64,000 nucleotides of DNA from Burkholderiales bacterium Ga0077547 (GCA_001464195.1 LNEY01000029.1:1-64000), one strand, 5' to 3'. Positions 34,886-45,777 are shown, numbered from the stretch's first letter. Numbers and translations: made by a program. Notes: generated from the letters alone by a model not told the origin.

Positions 34886-35189
34886 CGAGTCGGTCCCAGG
34901 CCGGCTCGGCGTGTTGCTGACAGGGCACTCGGTCGTGACCGTTCAGCGCAGGGGTTGGTCCAGCGTCAAGAACGGCAAACTTCTGGCGCTCGCCGCTGGT
35001 GAATTCGATGTGCTGCTGACTGCCGACAAAGGCATGGAGTACCAGCAGAATCTGGCTGCTTTGCCCATCTCGATACTCATCGTGCTCGCTCGCAGCAATC
35101 GCATCGAAGAGTTGGCGGCTGCTGTACCTGCGATCTTGTCCGCACTCGCTGAATTACCACCGCGAACGCTGCGCAAAGTTGCTGCCTGA
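34869..35189 (+). CDS. DUF5615 PIN-like toxin
   Basis: 106 residues from ATG 34869 (MRILLDESVPGRLGVLLTGH); the frame is open upstream but there it overlaps the antitoxin out of phase. DESVP near the start and LLTADKGMEYQQNL (about 54-67) are the acidic clusters of DUF5615, a PIN-related nuclease family paired with DUF433. The likely role is an RNA-cleaving toxin. It is followed by a strong bidirectional terminator. Confidence 0.85.
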   Translation: MRILLDESVPGRLGVLLTGHSVVTVQRRGWSSVKNGKLLALAAGEFDVLLTADKGMEYQQNLAALPISILIVLARSNRIEELAAAVPAILSALAELPPRTLRKVAA

Positions 35190-35198
35190 TCGCCACAA

Positions 35199-35225
35199 AA
35201 AAGGCCCGCATCAAGCGGGCCTTTT
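35199..35225. terminator. bidirectional rho-independent terminator
   Basis: AAAAGGCCCGC-ATCAA-GCGGGCCTTTT: an 11-pair stem flanked by A-tract and T-tract, between the toxin gene and the convergent acnB. Confidence 0.9.
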
Positions 35226-35242
35226 CGTTGATCAACAGTCGA

Positions 35243-37846
35243 TCAAACCGACGCCGGCACCTTCTCCGCCGCGTCGGTGAACTCCTCGATCTTGTCGAAG
35301 TTCAGGTACTGGTAAACCTTGTCGCTGGCCGCGGTCAGCACGCCCATGTCTTTCAGGTACTCCTCGCGGGTCGGGATGCGGCCGAGCTTCGAGCAGATGG
35401 CGGCCAGCTCGGCGGAGCCGAGGTAGACGTTGCTGTTCTTGCCCAGGCGGTTCGGGAAGTTGCGGGTGCTGGTGCTGAACACCGTCGCGCCTTCCTTCAC
35501 CTGCGCCTGGTTGCCCATGCACAGGCTGCAGCCTGGCATTTCCATGCGCGCGCCGGCGCTGCCCAGCACGCCGTAGTGGCCTTCGTCGCTGAGCTTCTTC
35601 GCGTCCATCTTGGTCGGTGGCGCGACCCACAGTTTGACCGGGATGTCGCGCTTGTTCTCCAGCAGCTTGCTGGCCGCGCGGAAGTGGCCGATGTTGGTCA
35701 TGCAGCTGCCGATGAACACCTCGTCGATCACCGCGCCGGCCACGTCGGACAGGGTCTTCACGTCGTCCGGGTCGTTCGGGCAGGCGACGATGGGTTCGTG
35801 GATGTCGGCCAGATCGATGTCGATCACCGCGGCGTAGTCGGCGTCGGCGTCGCCCTTCAGCAATTGCGGGTCGGCCAGCCAGGCTTCTTGTGCGGCAATG
35901 CGGCGGGCCAAGGTACGAGCGTCGGCGTAGCCTTCGGAAATCATCCACTTCATCAGCGTGATGTTGCTGTGGATGTACTCGATGATCGGTTCCTTGTTCA
36001 GGTGCACCGTGCAGCCGGCGGCGCTGCGCTCGGCCGAGGCGTCGCTCAACTCGAAGGCCTGCTCCACCTTCAGATCTGGCAGCCCTTCGATCTCGAGGAT
36101 GCGGCCGCTGAAGATGTTTTTCTTGCCCTTCTTCTCGACGGTCAAAAGGCCCGCCTTGATCGCGTACAGCGGGATGGCGTTGACCAGATCGCGCAGCGTG
36201 ACGCCGGGCTGCATGGTGCCCTTGAAGCGCACCAGCACGCTCTCGGGCATGTCCAGCGGCATCACGCCGGTGGCAGCCGCAAAGGCCACCAGGCCAGAGC
36301 CGGCCGGGAAGCTGATGCCGATGGGGAAGCGGGTGTGGCTGTCGCCGCCGGTGCCCACCGTGTCGGGCAGCAGGAAGCGGTTGAGCCAGCTGTGGATCAC
36401 GCCGTCGCCCGGGCGCAGCGAGATGCCGCCGCGGTGGCTGATGAAGTCGGGCAGCTCGTGGTGCATCTTCACGTCGACCGGCTTCGGATACGCCGCGGTG
36501 TGGCAGAACGACTGCATCACCAGGTCGGCGCTGAAGCCCAGGCAGGCCAGGTCCTTCAGCTCGTCGCGGGTCATCGGGCCGGTGGTGTCTTGGCTGCCGA
36601 CGCTGGTCATGCGCGGTTCGCAGTAGGTGCCGGGGCGCACGCCTTGCTGGTTGCCGTTGACCACCGGCAGACCACAGGCCTTGCCCACCATCTTCTGGCC
36701 GAGGCTGAAGCCCTTCTTGGTATCGGCCGGGTTCTGCGGCAGTCGGAACAGCGTGCTGACTGGCAAGCCCAGCGCCTCACGCGCCTTGGCGGTCAGGCCG
36801 CGACCGATGATCAGCGGGATGCGGCCACCAGCACGCACCTCGTCGAACAGCACCTCGCTCTTGACCTTGAACTCGGCAATCACCTGGCCGTCTTTCAGCG
36901 CCTTGCCTTCGTACGGGCGCAGCTCGACCACGTCACCCATGTTCATTTGGTTCACGTCGAGCTCGATCGGCAGTGCGCCAGCGTCCTCCATCGTGTTGTA
37001 GAAAATCGGCGCGATCTTGGCGCCCAGGCACACGCCACCGAAGCGCTTGTTCGGAACAAAAGGGATGTCTTCGCCGGTGAACCACAGCACCGAGTTGGTG
37101 GCTGACTTGCGGCTGGAGCCGGTGCCGACCACGTCGCCCACGTACGCCACCAAATTGCCGCGGGCTCGCATCTCTTCGATGAACGCGATCGGGCCGCGCT
37201 TGCCGTCTTCTTCTGGCGTGATGCCGGGACGCGCGTTCTTCAGCATCGCCAGCGCATGCAGCGGAATGTCGGGGCGGCTCCAGGCATCGGGCGCGGGCGA
37301 CAGGTCGTCGGTGTTGGTTTCGCCCGTCACCTTGAAGATCGCCACGGTGATCGACTTCGGCACTTCGGGCCGCGAGGTGAACCATTCGGCATCGGCCCAG
37401 CTCTGCAGCACCGCCTTGGCGTGTGCATTGCCCCGGTCGGCCTTGTCCTTCACGTCGTGGAACTGGTCGAACATCAGCAGCGTCTTTTTCAGGCCAGCGG
37501 CAGCGACGGCGCCCACCGCGGGGCTGTCGAGCAGCTCGATCAAGGGGCTGATGTTGTAGCCGCCGAGCATGGTGCCCAGCAGCTGGGTCGCGGTTTCAGG
37601 GCTGATCAGCGCGCAGGTTTCGGTGCCGTGGGCCACCGCGGCCAGGTAGCTCGCCTTGACACGAGCCGCGTCGTCGACGCCGGCCGGCACGCGATGCGTG
37701 ATCAGATCGACCAGCACCTTCTCTTCCCCGGTGGGAGGGGCTTTCAACAATTCAATCAGCTGGCTGGTTTGTGCAGCCGACAGAGGCAGCGGCGGGATAC
37801 CCAGGGCAGCGCGCTCGGCGACATGGAGGCGATAGGCTTCAAGCAT
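35243..37846 (-). CDS. acnB: aconitate hydratase B
   Basis: 867 residues, the AcnB length, starting [22 protein letters not shown] with the B-type HEAT-like domain. The [4Fe-4S] cysteines occur in [14 protein letters not shown] and [25 protein letters not shown] and [16 protein letters not shown] are conserved in the family. It converts citrate to isocitrate. It is separated from mdh by one small exported-protein gene and faces away from the sdh operon. Confidence 0.97.
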   Translation of the reverse strand: MLEAYRLHVAERAALGIPPLPLSAAQTSQLIELLKAPPTGEEKVLVDLITHRVPAGVDDAARVKASYLAAVAHGTETCALISPETATQLLGTMLGGYNISPLIELLDSPAVGAVAAAGLKKTLLMFDQFHDVKDKADRGNAHAKAVLQSWADAEWFTSRPEVPKSITVAIFKVTGETNTDDLSPAPDAWSRPDIPLHALAMLKNARPGITPEEDGKRGPIAFIEEMRARGNLVAYVGDVVGTGSSRKSATNSVLWFTGEDIPFVPNKRFGGVCLGAKIAPIFYNTMEDAGALPIELDVNQMNMGDVVELRPYEGKALKDGQVIAEFKVKSEVLFDEVRAGGRIPLIIGRGLTAKAREALGLPVSTLFRLPQNPADTKKGFSLGQKMVGKACGLPVVNGNQQGVRPGTYCEPRMTSVGSQDTTGPMTRDELKDLACLGFSADLVMQSFCHTAAYPKPVDVKMHHELPDFISHRGGISLRPGDGVIHSWLNRFLLPDTVGTGGDSHTRFPIGISFPAGSGLVAFAAATGVMPLDMPESVLVRFKGTMQPGVTLRDLVNAIPLYAIKAGLLTVEKKGKKNIFSGRILEIEGLPDLKVEQAFELSDASAERSAAGCTVHLNKEPIIEYIHSNITLMKWMISEGYADARTLARRIAAQEAWLADPQLLKGDADADYAAVIDIDLADIHEPIVACPNDPDDVKTLSDVAGAVIDEVFIGSCMTNIGHFRAASKLLENKRDIPVKLWVAPPTKMDAKKLSDEGHYGVLGSAGARMEMPGCSLCMGNQAQVKEGATVFSTSTRNFPNRLGKNSNVYLGSAELAAICSKLGRIPTREEYLKDMGVLTAASDKVYQYLNFDKIEEFTDAAEKVPASV

Positions 37847-37936
37847 GGTGGGGGTCCTTCGAAAAGTCGATGAGGATGCAAGTGGTGTGCCTTTGCAAGG
37901 CAGTTGGAGCCGGCCAGCGCACCACGGTCAGGCGAA

Positions 37937-38482
37937 TCAGGGGCGGGGTGCGGTCAGCAGGGTGTTCTCGGGCGCAGGCGCGGCTTTGGCCAGGTCAATG
38001 GCCACGCGCTGGGTCGGGCTGACGCAGGCGTCGACCAGGCGCGTGCCTGTCTTCACGTTCATCAGCATCGACTTGCTGGCGATCTGGATCATCAGCGTCT
38101 GGCCCTTCACGTCTTCGAGGCGGATCGCGCCAGTGGACGACAGGACCGGCTTCATCAGGTAGCGGTTCTTCGCGAAACGCAGCTCGACGTATGACGGGTG
38201 ACGTTCGCTGGCGCTGATGTGAATGACCTGTTGGAAGTCGCAGCCGTACTCGCCGTAATAGACGCGCTCGGAGGCGCTGATCTGCTCCGGTGTCGCCGGC
38301 TCCGGCACCACTTCCACAGGCGCCACGGGGGCTTTCGGTTTTGCGGCCGGCTTGGCGGGCTTGGCTGGCTTGCGCGTGGGTGCCGGCGAGGTCTTCTGGA
38401 TCGGGTCGGCTGCGAAAGCGATCGGCGTGATCAGCAGAGCGACCAGATTCAGGCCGATGAGCAGGGAAGAAAACGAGGCCAT
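37937..38482 (-). CDS. exported protein with an MliC-like domain
   Basis: 181 residues from MASFSSLLIGLNLVALL (38482); a start 7 codons upstream is possible. There is a signal peptide (about 1-25, ending AFAA) and a Pro/Lys/Ala linker (PAPTRKPAKPAKPAAKPKAP). The compact domain has two cysteines (GEYGCDFQQV, LVDACVSP) and YLMKPVLSSTGAIRLEDVKGQ, which resembles the MliC/C-type lysozyme inhibitor pattern. Function is inferred. It sits between acnB and mdh in the same direction. The linker would let the domain reach the cell wall. Confidence 0.55.
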   Translation of the reverse strand: MASFSSLLIGLNLVALLITPIAFAADPIQKTSPAPTRKPAKPAKPAAKPKAPVAPVEVVPEPATPEQISASERVYYGEYGCDFQQVIHISASERHPSYVELRFAKNRYLMKPVLSSTGAIRLEDVKGQTLMIQIASKSMLMNVKTGTRLVDACVSPTQRVAIDLAKAAPAPENTLLTAPRP

Positions 38483-38600
38483 GGGATGAATCCGCGAGGT
38501 CATGAAGATCGATGGACGGGCGCACCACATGAAAAAAGCCGGCCTCCGCAGCGGTGGCCGGCTTTCTGCGCGTGGCGCATGTCGCAAGGAAGAGCCGGGA

Positions 38601-39587
38601 TCAAAGCAGGTGCTTGACGCCGTCTTGTTCGTCGGTCAGTTCCTTCAGCGTGATGTTGATGCGTTCCTGGCTGAAGGCGTCGATCTCCAGGCCTTCGACG
38701 ATCTTGTATTCGCCCCCGGCAGTGGTGACCGGGTAGCCGAACATCACGCCCTTCGGAATGCCATATTCGCCGTTCGACGCCACGCCCATCGTGACCCACT
38801 TGCCGTTGGTGCCCAGCGCCCAGTCGCGCATGTGGTCGATGGCAGCGTTGGCAGCCGAGGCGGCCGACGACACGCCGCGCGCGGCGATGATGGCCGCACC
38901 ACGTTTGCCCACCGTCGGGAGGAAGGTGTCCTTGTTCCACACGTCGTCGTTGATCATCGCCTTGACCGACTGGCCACCGATGGTCGCGAAGCGGTAATCG
39001 GCATACATCGTGGGTGAGTGGTTACCCCAGACGGCCAGTTTCTCGATGCTCGACACCGGCTTGCCGGTTTTCGCAGCGATCTGCGAGGCTGCGCGGTTGT
39101 GGTCCAGGCGCAGCATGGCGGTGAAGTTCTTCGCGGGCAGATCGGGCGCGCTCTTCATCGCGATGTAGGCATTGGTGTTGGCCGGGTTGCCGACCACCAG
39201 CACCTTGACGTTGCGCGAGGCCGACGCATTCAGCGCCTTGCCTTGCGCGGTGAAGATTTGTGCGTTGGCAGCGAGCAGGTCGGAACGCTCCATGCCGGGG
39301 CCGCGTGGGCGGGCGCCCACCAGCAGCGCGTAGTCGGTGTTCTTGAACGCAGCGACCGGATCGCTGTGCGCTTCGATGCCGGCCAGCAACGGGAAGGCGC
39401 AGTCGTCAAGCTCCATGATCACGCCCTTCAGCGCGTTCTGAGCCTTCTCGTCGGGGATCTCCAGCAGTTGCAGGATCACTGGCTGGTCTTTTCCGAGCAT
39501 TTCTCCAGAGGCGATGCGAAACAGCAGGGCGTAGCCGATCTGGCCTGCAGCGCCGGTGACGGCAACGCGAACGGGGGACTTGCTCAT
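38601..39587 (-). CDS. mdh: malate dehydrogenase
   Basis: 328 residues from [22 protein letters not shown] (39587). The NAD site is TGAAGQIG (11-18). The substrate arginines lie in [13 protein letters not shown], and the catalytic His is at about 188 ([15 protein letters not shown]). It oxidises malate to oxaloacetate. It belongs to the long (about 327-residue) bacterial MDH type. It is divergent from the GntR gene, with a palindrome in the 203-bp gap. Confidence 0.97.
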   Translation of the reverse strand: MSKSPVRVAVTGAAGQIGYALLFRIASGEMLGKDQPVILQLLEIPDEKAQNALKGVIMELDDCAFPLLAGIEAHSDPVAAFKNTDYALLVGARPRGPGMERSDLLAANAQIFTAQGKALNASASRNVKVLVVGNPANTNAYIAMKSAPDLPAKNFTAMLRLDHNRAASQIAAKTGKPVSSIEKLAVWGNHSPTMYADYRFATIGGQSVKAMINDDVWNKDTFLPTVGKRGAAIIAARGVSSAASAANAAIDHMRDWALGTNGKWVTMGVASNGEYGIPKGVMFGYPVTTAGGEYKIVEGLEIDAFSQERINITLKELTDEQDGVKHLL

Positions 39588-39713
39588 GGGGATCTCCGGG
39601 GGGTAGAGGGGCGTGGGGCGCTCAAGCCGAGCGCAATGGCGCGGGCAGCTTGAAATTGTAGGCATCAGACCCGCCGAGTGTAGGGTTGAACCGATGTCCA
39701 GTCAAAAGTCATG

Positions 39714-39729
39714 TGTCTTACATAAGATG
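39714..39729. promoter_or_regulatory. palindrome TCTTA-CA-TAAGA in the mdh/gntR gap
   Basis: A perfect 5-bp inverted repeat around CA (core 39716-39727), in a locally AT-rich stretch, 75 bp before the GntR gene and about 130 bp before mdh. It is a candidate operator for the adjacent GntR regulator. Confidence 0.5.
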
Positions 39730-39790
39730 TCTGACGAGAATCAACGGTATTGGCTGGACGATCGCGCTGTTCCTGTGCTGCAATCCCGCC

Positions 39791-40576
39791 ATGCCCAGCG
39801 CAGCCGTTCCTGCTACCGAGCCGCCCCTGGCCGCATCGGGCCGTCCCGAAGGGGGCGCGTCGCCGGCCTTCAGCCCGCTGTACCAGCAGATCAAGACACT
39901 GATGACGCGCAGCCTGCGCGTCGGCGAATGGCGCCCCGGTGAGGCGATACCGAGCGAAATCGAGCTGGCGGCGCGGTTCAAGGTCAGCCAGGGCACGGTG
40001 CGCAAGGCGATCGACGAACTCTCGGCCGAAAACCTGCTGGTGCGCCGTCAGGGCAAGGGCACCTTCGTCGCCACCCACGCCGAACAGAAGAACCAGTACC
40101 GTTTCTTGCGCCTGATGCCCGATGGCGACGAGGCCGGCAGGGTGCAGCGCCGCTTCATTGACTGTCGTCGGCTGCGTTCTCCGGCCGATGTGGCGCGGGC
40201 GCTGGCGCTGAAGCCGGGCGACGCGGTGGTCAACGTGCGGCGCGTACTCACCTTCAATGCGGTGCCCGTGGTCTTTGATGACATCTGGCTGCCTGGCCAA
40301 CTGTTCAAAGGGCTGACCGCTGAACGGCTCAGCGACTACAAGGGACCGATGTACGGCCTCTTTGAAAGCGAGTTCGGCGTGCACATGATCCGCGCCGATG
40401 AAAAGATTCGGGCCGTCGCGGCAGATGCGGTGTCTGCGCCCGCCCTGGCCGTCGAAGCCGGCCACCCTTTGCTCAGCGTCGAGCGCCTGTCCTTCACGTA
40501 TGACGACAAGCCGGTCGAGTTCCGCCACGGCTTGTACAACACCGCGGGCTACCACTATCGGAATGCACTCAGTTGA
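39791..40576 (+). CDS. GntR-family transcriptional regulator with UTRA domain
   Basis: 261 residues from MPSAAVPATEPP (39791); the open frame extends further upstream into the putative operator, which argues for this start. The winged helix (about 28-92) has LYQQIKTLMTRSLRVGEWRPGEAIPSE and GTVRKAIDELSAENLLVRRQGKGTFV. The UTRA ligand-binding domain (about 110-255) ends VEFRHGLYNTAGYHY. It is HutC-subfamily-like. It lies immediately upstream of sdhCDAB and divergent from mdh, so control of TCA genes by a pathway metabolite is likely. Confidence 0.88.
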   Translation: MPSAAVPATEPPLAASGRPEGGASPAFSPLYQQIKTLMTRSLRVGEWRPGEAIPSEIELAARFKVSQGTVRKAIDELSAENLLVRRQGKGTFVATHAEQKNQYRFLRLMPDGDEAGRVQRRFIDCRRLRSPADVARALALKPGDAVVNVRRVLTFNAVPVVFDDIWLPGQLFKGLTAERLSDYKGPMYGLFESEFGVHMIRADEKIRAVAADAVSAPALAVEAGHPLLSVERLSFTYDDKPVEFRHGLYNTAGYHYRNALS

Positions 40577-40705
40577 TTCGATGCACGCTGAGGCTCTGTG
40601 CGGCCATGCCCTTGCAACACGGCCTGCCCGTCGCGTTGTTCTTCCCGCGTGCTGCATTGCAATAAACTCAGTCAACCCTTGCGAGCGGACACGAGAAAGT
40701 TGGAA

Positions 40706-41128
40706 ATGTCAGACACCCTGAAGCCGCGGCCCACCTACCGCAACATTCATGTCAGCCAGATCGTCAAGTACCGGCTGCCACCTGCCGGCATCGTGTCGAT
40801 CCTGCACCGCGTCAGCGGTGTCGGCATGTTCCTGTTGATGCCCTTCATCATCTGGATGTTCGACGCCAGCGTCACCTCCGAGATCAGCTATGCCGGGTTC
40901 ACCTCGGTCTTTGCCAGCGGCGTGGGCATCTTGCCCGGCTGGTTGTTCAAGTTGATCGCGCTGGGCCTGATCTGGGCGTTTCTGCACCACTTCATCGCAG
41001 GCCTTCGCCATCTTTGGATGGACATGACACACGCAGTGACCAAGGAATTCGGTCACCGCTCTGCATTGGTGACGCTCAGTCTCAGCGTCGTGCTGACGGT
41101 GCTGCTTGGCGCCAAGCTCTTTCTCTGA
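40706..41128 (+). CDS. sdhC: succinate dehydrogenase cytochrome b556 subunit
   Basis: 140 residues from MSDTLKPRPTYRN (40706). Three membrane spans. SILHRVSGVGMF (about 31) is the quinone-side signature, and FLHHFIAGLRHLWMD carries the probable haem ligand H95. It anchors complex II with SdhD and takes part in ubiquinone reduction. It is first gene of sdhCDAB, about 130 bp after the regulator gene. Confidence 0.95.
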   Translation: MSDTLKPRPTYRNIHVSQIVKYRLPPAGIVSILHRVSGVGMFLLMPFIIWMFDASVTSEISYAGFTSVFASGVGILPGWLFKLIALGLIWAFLHHFIAGLRHLWMDMTHAVTKEFGHRSALVTLSLSVVLTVLLGAKLFL

Positions 41129-41140
41129 CCCTCCCGACCC

Positions 41141-41503
41141 ATGGCACAGAATTTCGGATCAAAGCGCATCGTCGTCGGTGCGCACTATGGCTTGCGCGAC
41201 TGGTTGTCGCAGCGTGTCACCGCGGGCCTGATGGCCCTGTTGACCATCGTGGTCATCGTGCAGGTTCTGCTGCCTGGCGAGATGGGCTACGACAAATGGG
41301 CCGGCATCTTTGCAGCCCAGTGGATGAAGGTACTCACCTTCGTCGTCATCGTCTCGCTGCTGTACCACGTGTGGGTGGGCATGCGTGACGTGTGGATGGA
41401 CTACGTCAAGCCGGTGGGTATTCGTCTTGCGCTGCAGGTATTCACCATCGCCTGGTTGGTGGGGTGTGCGGGCTGGGCCATCCAAGTGCTGTGGAGACTG
41501 TGA
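41141..41503 (+). CDS. sdhD: succinate dehydrogenase membrane anchor subunit
   Basis: 120 residues with three hydrophobic spans. VVGAHYGLRDWLSQRVTAGLMAL and LLYHVWVGMRDVWMDYVKP are SdhD signatures. It lies 12 bp after sdhC, and its TGA shares one base with the sdhA ATG. It holds the second half of the haem b and quinone pocket of complex II. Confidence 0.93.
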   Translation: MAQNFGSKRIVVGAHYGLRDWLSQRVTAGLMALLTIVVIVQVLLPGEMGYDKWAGIFAAQWMKVLTFVVIVSLLYHVWVGMRDVWMDYVKPVGIRLALQVFTIAWLVGCAGWAIQVLWRL

Positions 41504-43323
41504 TGCAAACGGGTTCGTCTGCAATGAGTTCATTGAGTGCTTCGATTCCGAAGCGAAAGTTCGATGTGGTGATCGTCGGTGCGGGGGGCTCCGGCATGCG
41601 GGCCTCGCTGCAACTGGCGCGCGCCGGCTTGAACGTCGCGGTGCTGTCGAAGGTGTTCCCGACCCGCTCACACACCGTGGCCGCGCAAGGCGGCATCGGT
41701 GCGAGCCTGGGCAACATGTCCGAGGACAACTGGCACTACCACTTCTACGACACCGTCAAGGGCAGCGATTGGCTGGGCGACCAGGACGCCATCGAGTTCA
41801 TGTGCCGTGAAGCGCCGAAGGTGGTCTACGAGCTCGAACACTTCGGCATGCCCTTCGACCGCAACCCCGACGGCACGATCTACCAGCGTCCCTTCGGCGG
41901 CCACACCGCGAACTATGGTGAAAAACCGGTGCAACGCGCCTGCGCCGCGGCCGACCGCACCGGCCACGCGATGCTGCACACGCTGTATCAACAGAACGTG
42001 AAGGCGCGCACCAACTTCTTCGTCGAGTGGATGGCGCTGGACCTGATCCGCGACGCCGATGGCGATGTGGTTGGTGTGACGGCGCTGGAGATGGAGACCG
42101 GCGAGATCCACATCCTCGAAGCCAAGACCACGCTGATGGCCACCGGTGGCGCCGGGCGCATCTTCGCAGCGTCGACCAACGCCTTCATCAACACCGGTGA
42201 CGGCCTGGGCATGGCGGCACGCGCCGGCATCCCGCTCGAAGACATGGAGTTCTGGCAGTTCCACCCGACTGGCGTCGCCGGCGCGGGCGTGCTGCTCACC
42301 GAAGGCTGCCGCGGTGAAGGTGCGATCCTGCGCAACTGCAATGGCGAGCGTTTCATGGAGCGTTACGCGCCCACCCTGAAAGACCTGGCACCGCGCGATT
42401 TCGTCTCGCGCTGCATGGACCAGGAGATCAAGGAAGGTCGTGGCTGCGGTCCGAACAAGGACTACGTGGTGCTCGACATGACCCACCTGGGCGCCGAGAC
42501 CATCATGAAGCGGCTGCCCTCGGTCTATGAGATCGGGCACAACTTCGCCAACGTCGACATCACCAAGGAACCGATCCCGGTGGTGCCGACGATTCACTAC
42601 CAGATGGGCGGCATCCCGACCAACATCCACGGTCAGGTGGTGGCGCCGAAGAATGGCCAACCCAACGAGATCATCAAGGGCCTGTACGCGGTCGGTGAAT
42701 GCGCTTGCGTCAGCGTGCATGGCGCCAACCGCCTGGGCACCAATTCGCTGCTCGACCTGCTGGTGTTCGGCCGGGCGGCTGGTAATCACATCGTCGACAG
42801 CGCACTGAAGACAAAAAACCACAAGCCGCTGCCCGGCGATGCGGCGGACTACACCCTGGGCCGCCTGAACAAGTACGAGGTCAGCACCGGCGGCGAGTAC
42901 GCGCAGGACGTGGCCAACGACATCCGCTCGACGATGCAGCGCCATGCCGGTGTGTTCCGCACGCAGGCCTCGATGGACGAGGGTGTGGTCGAGATCAAGA
43001 AGCTGGCCGAGCGCGTCAAGGGCATCCACTTGGCCGACAAGTCCAAGGTGTTCAACACCGCGCGCATCGAGGCGCTGGAGGTCGAGAACCTGATTGAAGT
43101 CGCTCTGGCAACGATGGTGTCGGCAGCCGCTCGCCGCGAAAGCCGAGGCGCCCACACCGTCGACGACTACGCCAACTCGGTCGAGTTTCCGAACGGCCGC
43201 AACGACAAGGTGTGGCTCAAGCACACGCTTTGGTACAGCGAAGGCAATCGGCTGGACTACAAGCCGGTGAATCTGAAGCCGCTGACGGCGGAATCGATCC
43301 CCCCGGTGGTGCGCACCTTCTGA
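41503..43323 (+). CDS. sdhA: succinate dehydrogenase flavoprotein subunit
   Basis: 606 residues from [14 protein letters not shown] (41503); ATG 41524 is an alternative. The FAD site is [14 protein letters not shown] (22-35), with covalent FAD at H57 ([13 protein letters not shown]). Active-site residues lie in [22 protein letters not shown] and the C-terminal RRESRGAH. It oxidises succinate to fumarate. SdhE, needed for flavinylation, is encoded two genes downstream. Confidence 0.97.
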   Translation: MQTGSSAMSSLSASIPKRKFDVVIVGAGGSGMRASLQLARAGLNVAVLSKVFPTRSHTVAAQGGIGASLGNMSEDNWHYHFYDTVKGSDWLGDQDAIEFMCREAPKVVYELEHFGMPFDRNPDGTIYQRPFGGHTANYGEKPVQRACAAADRTGHAMLHTLYQQNVKARTNFFVEWMALDLIRDADGDVVGVTALEMETGEIHILEAKTTLMATGGAGRIFAASTNAFINTGDGLGMAARAGIPLEDMEFWQFHPTGVAGAGVLLTEGCRGEGAILRNCNGERFMERYAPTLKDLAPRDFVSRCMDQEIKEGRGCGPNKDYVVLDMTHLGAETIMKRLPSVYEIGHNFANVDITKEPIPVVPTIHYQMGGIPTNIHGQVVAPKNGQPNEIIKGLYAVGECACVSVHGANRLGTNSLLDLLVFGRAAGNHIVDSALKTKNHKPLPGDAADYTLGRLNKYEVSTGGEYAQDVANDIRSTMQRHAGVFRTQASMDEGVVEIKKLAERVKGIHLADKSKVFNTARIEALEVENLIEVALATMVSAAARRESRGAHTVDDYANSVEFPNGRNDKVWLKHTLWYSEGNRLDYKPVNLKPLTAESIPPVVRTF

Positions 43324-43375
43324 TCACCATGCACTCATTGAACGACCATTTCCACCACCGCGACGGAGAGCAGTC

Positions 43376-44080
43376 ATGACCAAGCGCGTGTTCCAGATCT
43401 ACCGCTACGACCCCGACACCGACACCAAGCCGCGCATGCAAACGCTGGAAGTCGAGCTTGACGGCAGCGAGCGCATGTTGCTCGATGCCTTGAACAAGCT
43501 GAAGGCCGTCGACCCGACGCTGTCCTTCCGCCGCTCATGCCGTGAGGGTGTCTGCGGCTCCGACGCGATGAACATCAACGGCAAGAACGGCTTGGCCTGC
43601 CTGACCAACATGCGCACATTGCCGGGCGTGGTGGTGTTGAAGCCGCTGCCTGGCCTGCCGGTGATTCGCGATCTGATCGTCGACATGACGCAGTTCTTCA
43701 AGCAGTACAACTCGATCAAGCCGTACCTGGTCAATGACGAGTTCCCGCCGGAGAAAGAGCGCCTGCAGAGCCCCGAGGAGCGCGAGGAGCTCAATGGCCT
43801 GTACGAATGCATCTTGTGCGCCAGCTGCTCAACCAGCTGCCCGAGTTTCTGGTGGAACCCGGACAAGTTCGTCGGCCCGGCAGGACTCTTGCAAGCGTAC
43901 CGCTTCATTGCCGACAGCCGCGATCAGGACACCGAAGGCCGGCTCGACAACCTCGAAGATCCATACCGCTTGTTCCGCTGCCACACCATCATGAATTGCG
44001 TTGATGTCTGCCCCAAGGGCCTGAATCCGACCAAGGCCATCGGCAAAATCAAGGAAATGATGATCCGCCGAGCGGTCTGA
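43376..44080 (+). CDS. sdhB: succinate dehydrogenase iron-sulfur subunit
   Basis: 234 residues. The [2Fe-2S] ligands are in [19 protein letters not shown] plus a later cysteine (GLAC). The [4Fe-4S] and [3Fe-4S] ligands are in [16 protein letters not shown] and [18 protein letters not shown]. It passes electrons from SdhA to quinone. It begins 52 bp after sdhA. Confidence 0.97.
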   Translation: MTKRVFQIYRYDPDTDTKPRMQTLEVELDGSERMLLDALNKLKAVDPTLSFRRSCREGVCGSDAMNINGKNGLACLTNMRTLPGVVVLKPLPGLPVIRDLIVDMTQFFKQYNSIKPYLVNDEFPPEKERLQSPEEREELNGLYECILCASCSTSCPSFWWNPDKFVGPAGLLQAYRFIADSRDQDTEGRLDNLEDPYRLFRCHTIMNCVDVCPKGLNPTKAIGKIKEMMIRRAV

Positions 44081-44101
44081 CGCCGTGAACGATTCCAGGT
44101 G

Positions 44102-44368
44102 ATGAACACGCCCATCGACGAACGTGCCCTGAGCAAGCTGCGCTGGCGCTGCCGTCGCGGGCTGCTCGAGAACGACCTGTTCATCCAGCGTTTTTTCTCG
44201 CGCCACGAGGCCAGCCTGACGCAAGGTCAGGCCAACGGTCTTCTGGCACTGATGGACTTGTCGGACAACGACCTGCTAGATCTGTTGCTCGCGCGCCGGG
44301 AGCCCGAAGAGGGGCTTCTTGACGACGGCACCCTCGAGGTGTTGCGCCTGATGCGTGAGCCGCGATGA
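44102..44368 (+). CDS. sdhE: FAD assembly factor SdhE
   Basis: 88 residues from ATG 44102 (a GTG one codon earlier is in frame). The [20 protein letters not shown] segment contains the RRGxxE-type motif of SdhE, the factor that promotes covalent attachment of FAD to SdhA. It follows sdhB by 21 bp and precedes gltA, so flavinylation is coupled to expression of the enzyme. Confidence 0.93.
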   Translation: MNTPIDERALSKLRWRCRRGLLENDLFIQRFFSRHEASLTQGQANGLLALMDLSDNDLLDLLLARREPEEGLLDDGTLEVLRLMREPR

Positions 44369-44420
44369 GGCGCCAGCGGCGCATACCCAACCCCACGACG
44401 ACCCAGCCCAAGGACCGACC

Positions 44421-45731
44421 ATGACCCCTTCCGACGTCAAAGCCACCCTGTCGTTTTCCGATGGCAGCCCGAGCATGGATCTGCCGATCTTCAAGGGTTC
44501 TGTCGGACCGGACGTGATCGACATCCGCAAGCTGTACGGGCAAACCGGCAAGTTCACCTACGACCCCGGCTTCCTGTCGACCGCATCGTGCCAGTCCAAG
44601 ATCACCTACATCGACGGTGACAAGGGCGAATTGCTGTACCGCGGCTACCCGATCGAGCAGTTGGCGACGAAATGCGATTTCATGGAAACCTGCCATCTGC
44701 TGCTGCACGGAGAGCTGCCGAACGCAACGCAGAAAGAAGATTTCACCAAGCTCGTGACACGCCACACGATGGTGAACGAGCAAATGCAGTTCTTCCTGCG
44801 CGGGTTCCGCCGCGATGCCCATCCGATGGCCATCATGACGGGCTTGGTTGGCGGCTTGTCGGCGTTCTATCACGACAGTACCGACATCACGAACCCGGAA
44901 CACCGCGAAATCTCGGCCATCCGCCTGATCGCGAAGATGCCGACCCTGGTGGCCATGGCCTACAAGTACTCGATCGGCCAGCCCTACATCTACCCGAAGA
45001 ACGACCTCAGCTACGCCGGCAACTTCATGCGCATGATGTTTGCCACGCCGTGTGAAGAATATGTGCCGGACGACGTGCTGGTGCGCGCGATGGACCGGAT
45101 CTTCATCCTCCATGCCGACCACGAGCAAAACGCCAGCACCTCGACGGTGCGTCTGTGCGGTTCGTCGGGCACCAACCCGTTTGCGGCGATTGCAGCGGGC
45201 GTGGCCTGCCTGTGGGGCCCCGCGCACGGTGGCGCCAACGAGGCGGCGCTGAACATGCTCGAAGACGTTCAGAAGATGGGCGGTGTCGAGAAGATCGGTG
45301 AGTTCATCAAGCAGGTCAAAGACAAGAACAGCAACGTCAAGCTGATGGGATTCGGTCACCGTGTCTACAAGAACTACGACCCGCGTGCCAAGCTGATGCG
45401 CGAAACCTGTCACGAGGTGCTGACCGCGATGGGCAAGCACAACGACCCGATCCTGAAGCTGGCGATGGCGCTGGAGAAGATCGCACTCGAAGACGATTAC
45501 TTCGTGTCGCGCAAGCTGTATCCGAACGTCGACTTCTACTCCGGTATCGTGCAGCGCGCGATCGGCATCCCGGTGTCGCTGTTCACCGCGATCTTCGCGC
45601 TGGCACGCACGGTGGGCTGGATCGCTCAGTTGAACGAGATGATCAGCGACCCCGAGTACAAGATCGGCCGTCCGCGCCAGTTGTTCAATGGTTCGCCGAG
45701 CCGCGACGTGAAGCTGATCACCGAGCGCTGA
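44421..45731 (+). CDS. gltA: citrate synthase (type II)
   Basis: 436 residues from [17 protein letters not shown] (44421). The catalytic histidines lie in [10 protein letters not shown] and [15 protein letters not shown], and the catalytic Asp in [11 protein letters not shown]. The N-terminal beta domain is typical of NADH-sensitive hexameric Gram-negative enzymes. It condenses oxaloacetate and acetyl-CoA. It is last gene of the sdh-sdhE-gltA unit, ended by a clear terminator. Confidence 0.97.
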   Translation: MTPSDVKATLSFSDGSPSMDLPIFKGSVGPDVIDIRKLYGQTGKFTYDPGFLSTASCQSKITYIDGDKGELLYRGYPIEQLATKCDFMETCHLLLHGELPNATQKEDFTKLVTRHTMVNEQMQFFLRGFRRDAHPMAIMTGLVGGLSAFYHDSTDITNPEHREISAIRLIAKMPTLVAMAYKYSIGQPYIYPKNDLSYAGNFMRMMFATPCEEYVPDDVLVRAMDRIFILHADHEQNASTSTVRLCGSSGTNPFAAIAAGVACLWGPAHGGANEAALNMLEDVQKMGGVEKIGEFIKQVKDKNSNVKLMGFGHRVYKNYDPRAKLMRETCHEVLTAMGKHNDPILKLAMALEKIALEDDYFVSRKLYPNVDFYSGIVQRAIGIPVSLFTAIFALARTVGWIAQLNEMISDPEYKIGRPRQLFNGSPSRDVKLITER

Positions 45732-45751
45732 GTCGGCCGGTTTCACGCCTG

Positions 45752-45777
45752 AAACCCGGCCTGGAGCCGGGTTTTTT
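45752..45777 (+). terminator. rho-independent terminator after gltA
   Basis: AAACCCGGC-CTGGA-GCCGGGTTT followed by a run of Ts: a 9-pair stem 20 bp after the gltA stop. Confidence 0.93.

Noticed and set aside
35228-37105. 625-codon plus-strand frame opposite acnB
   Set aside because: Composition (His/Val/Asp/Arg-rich) is typical of antisense translation of acnB; no domain.
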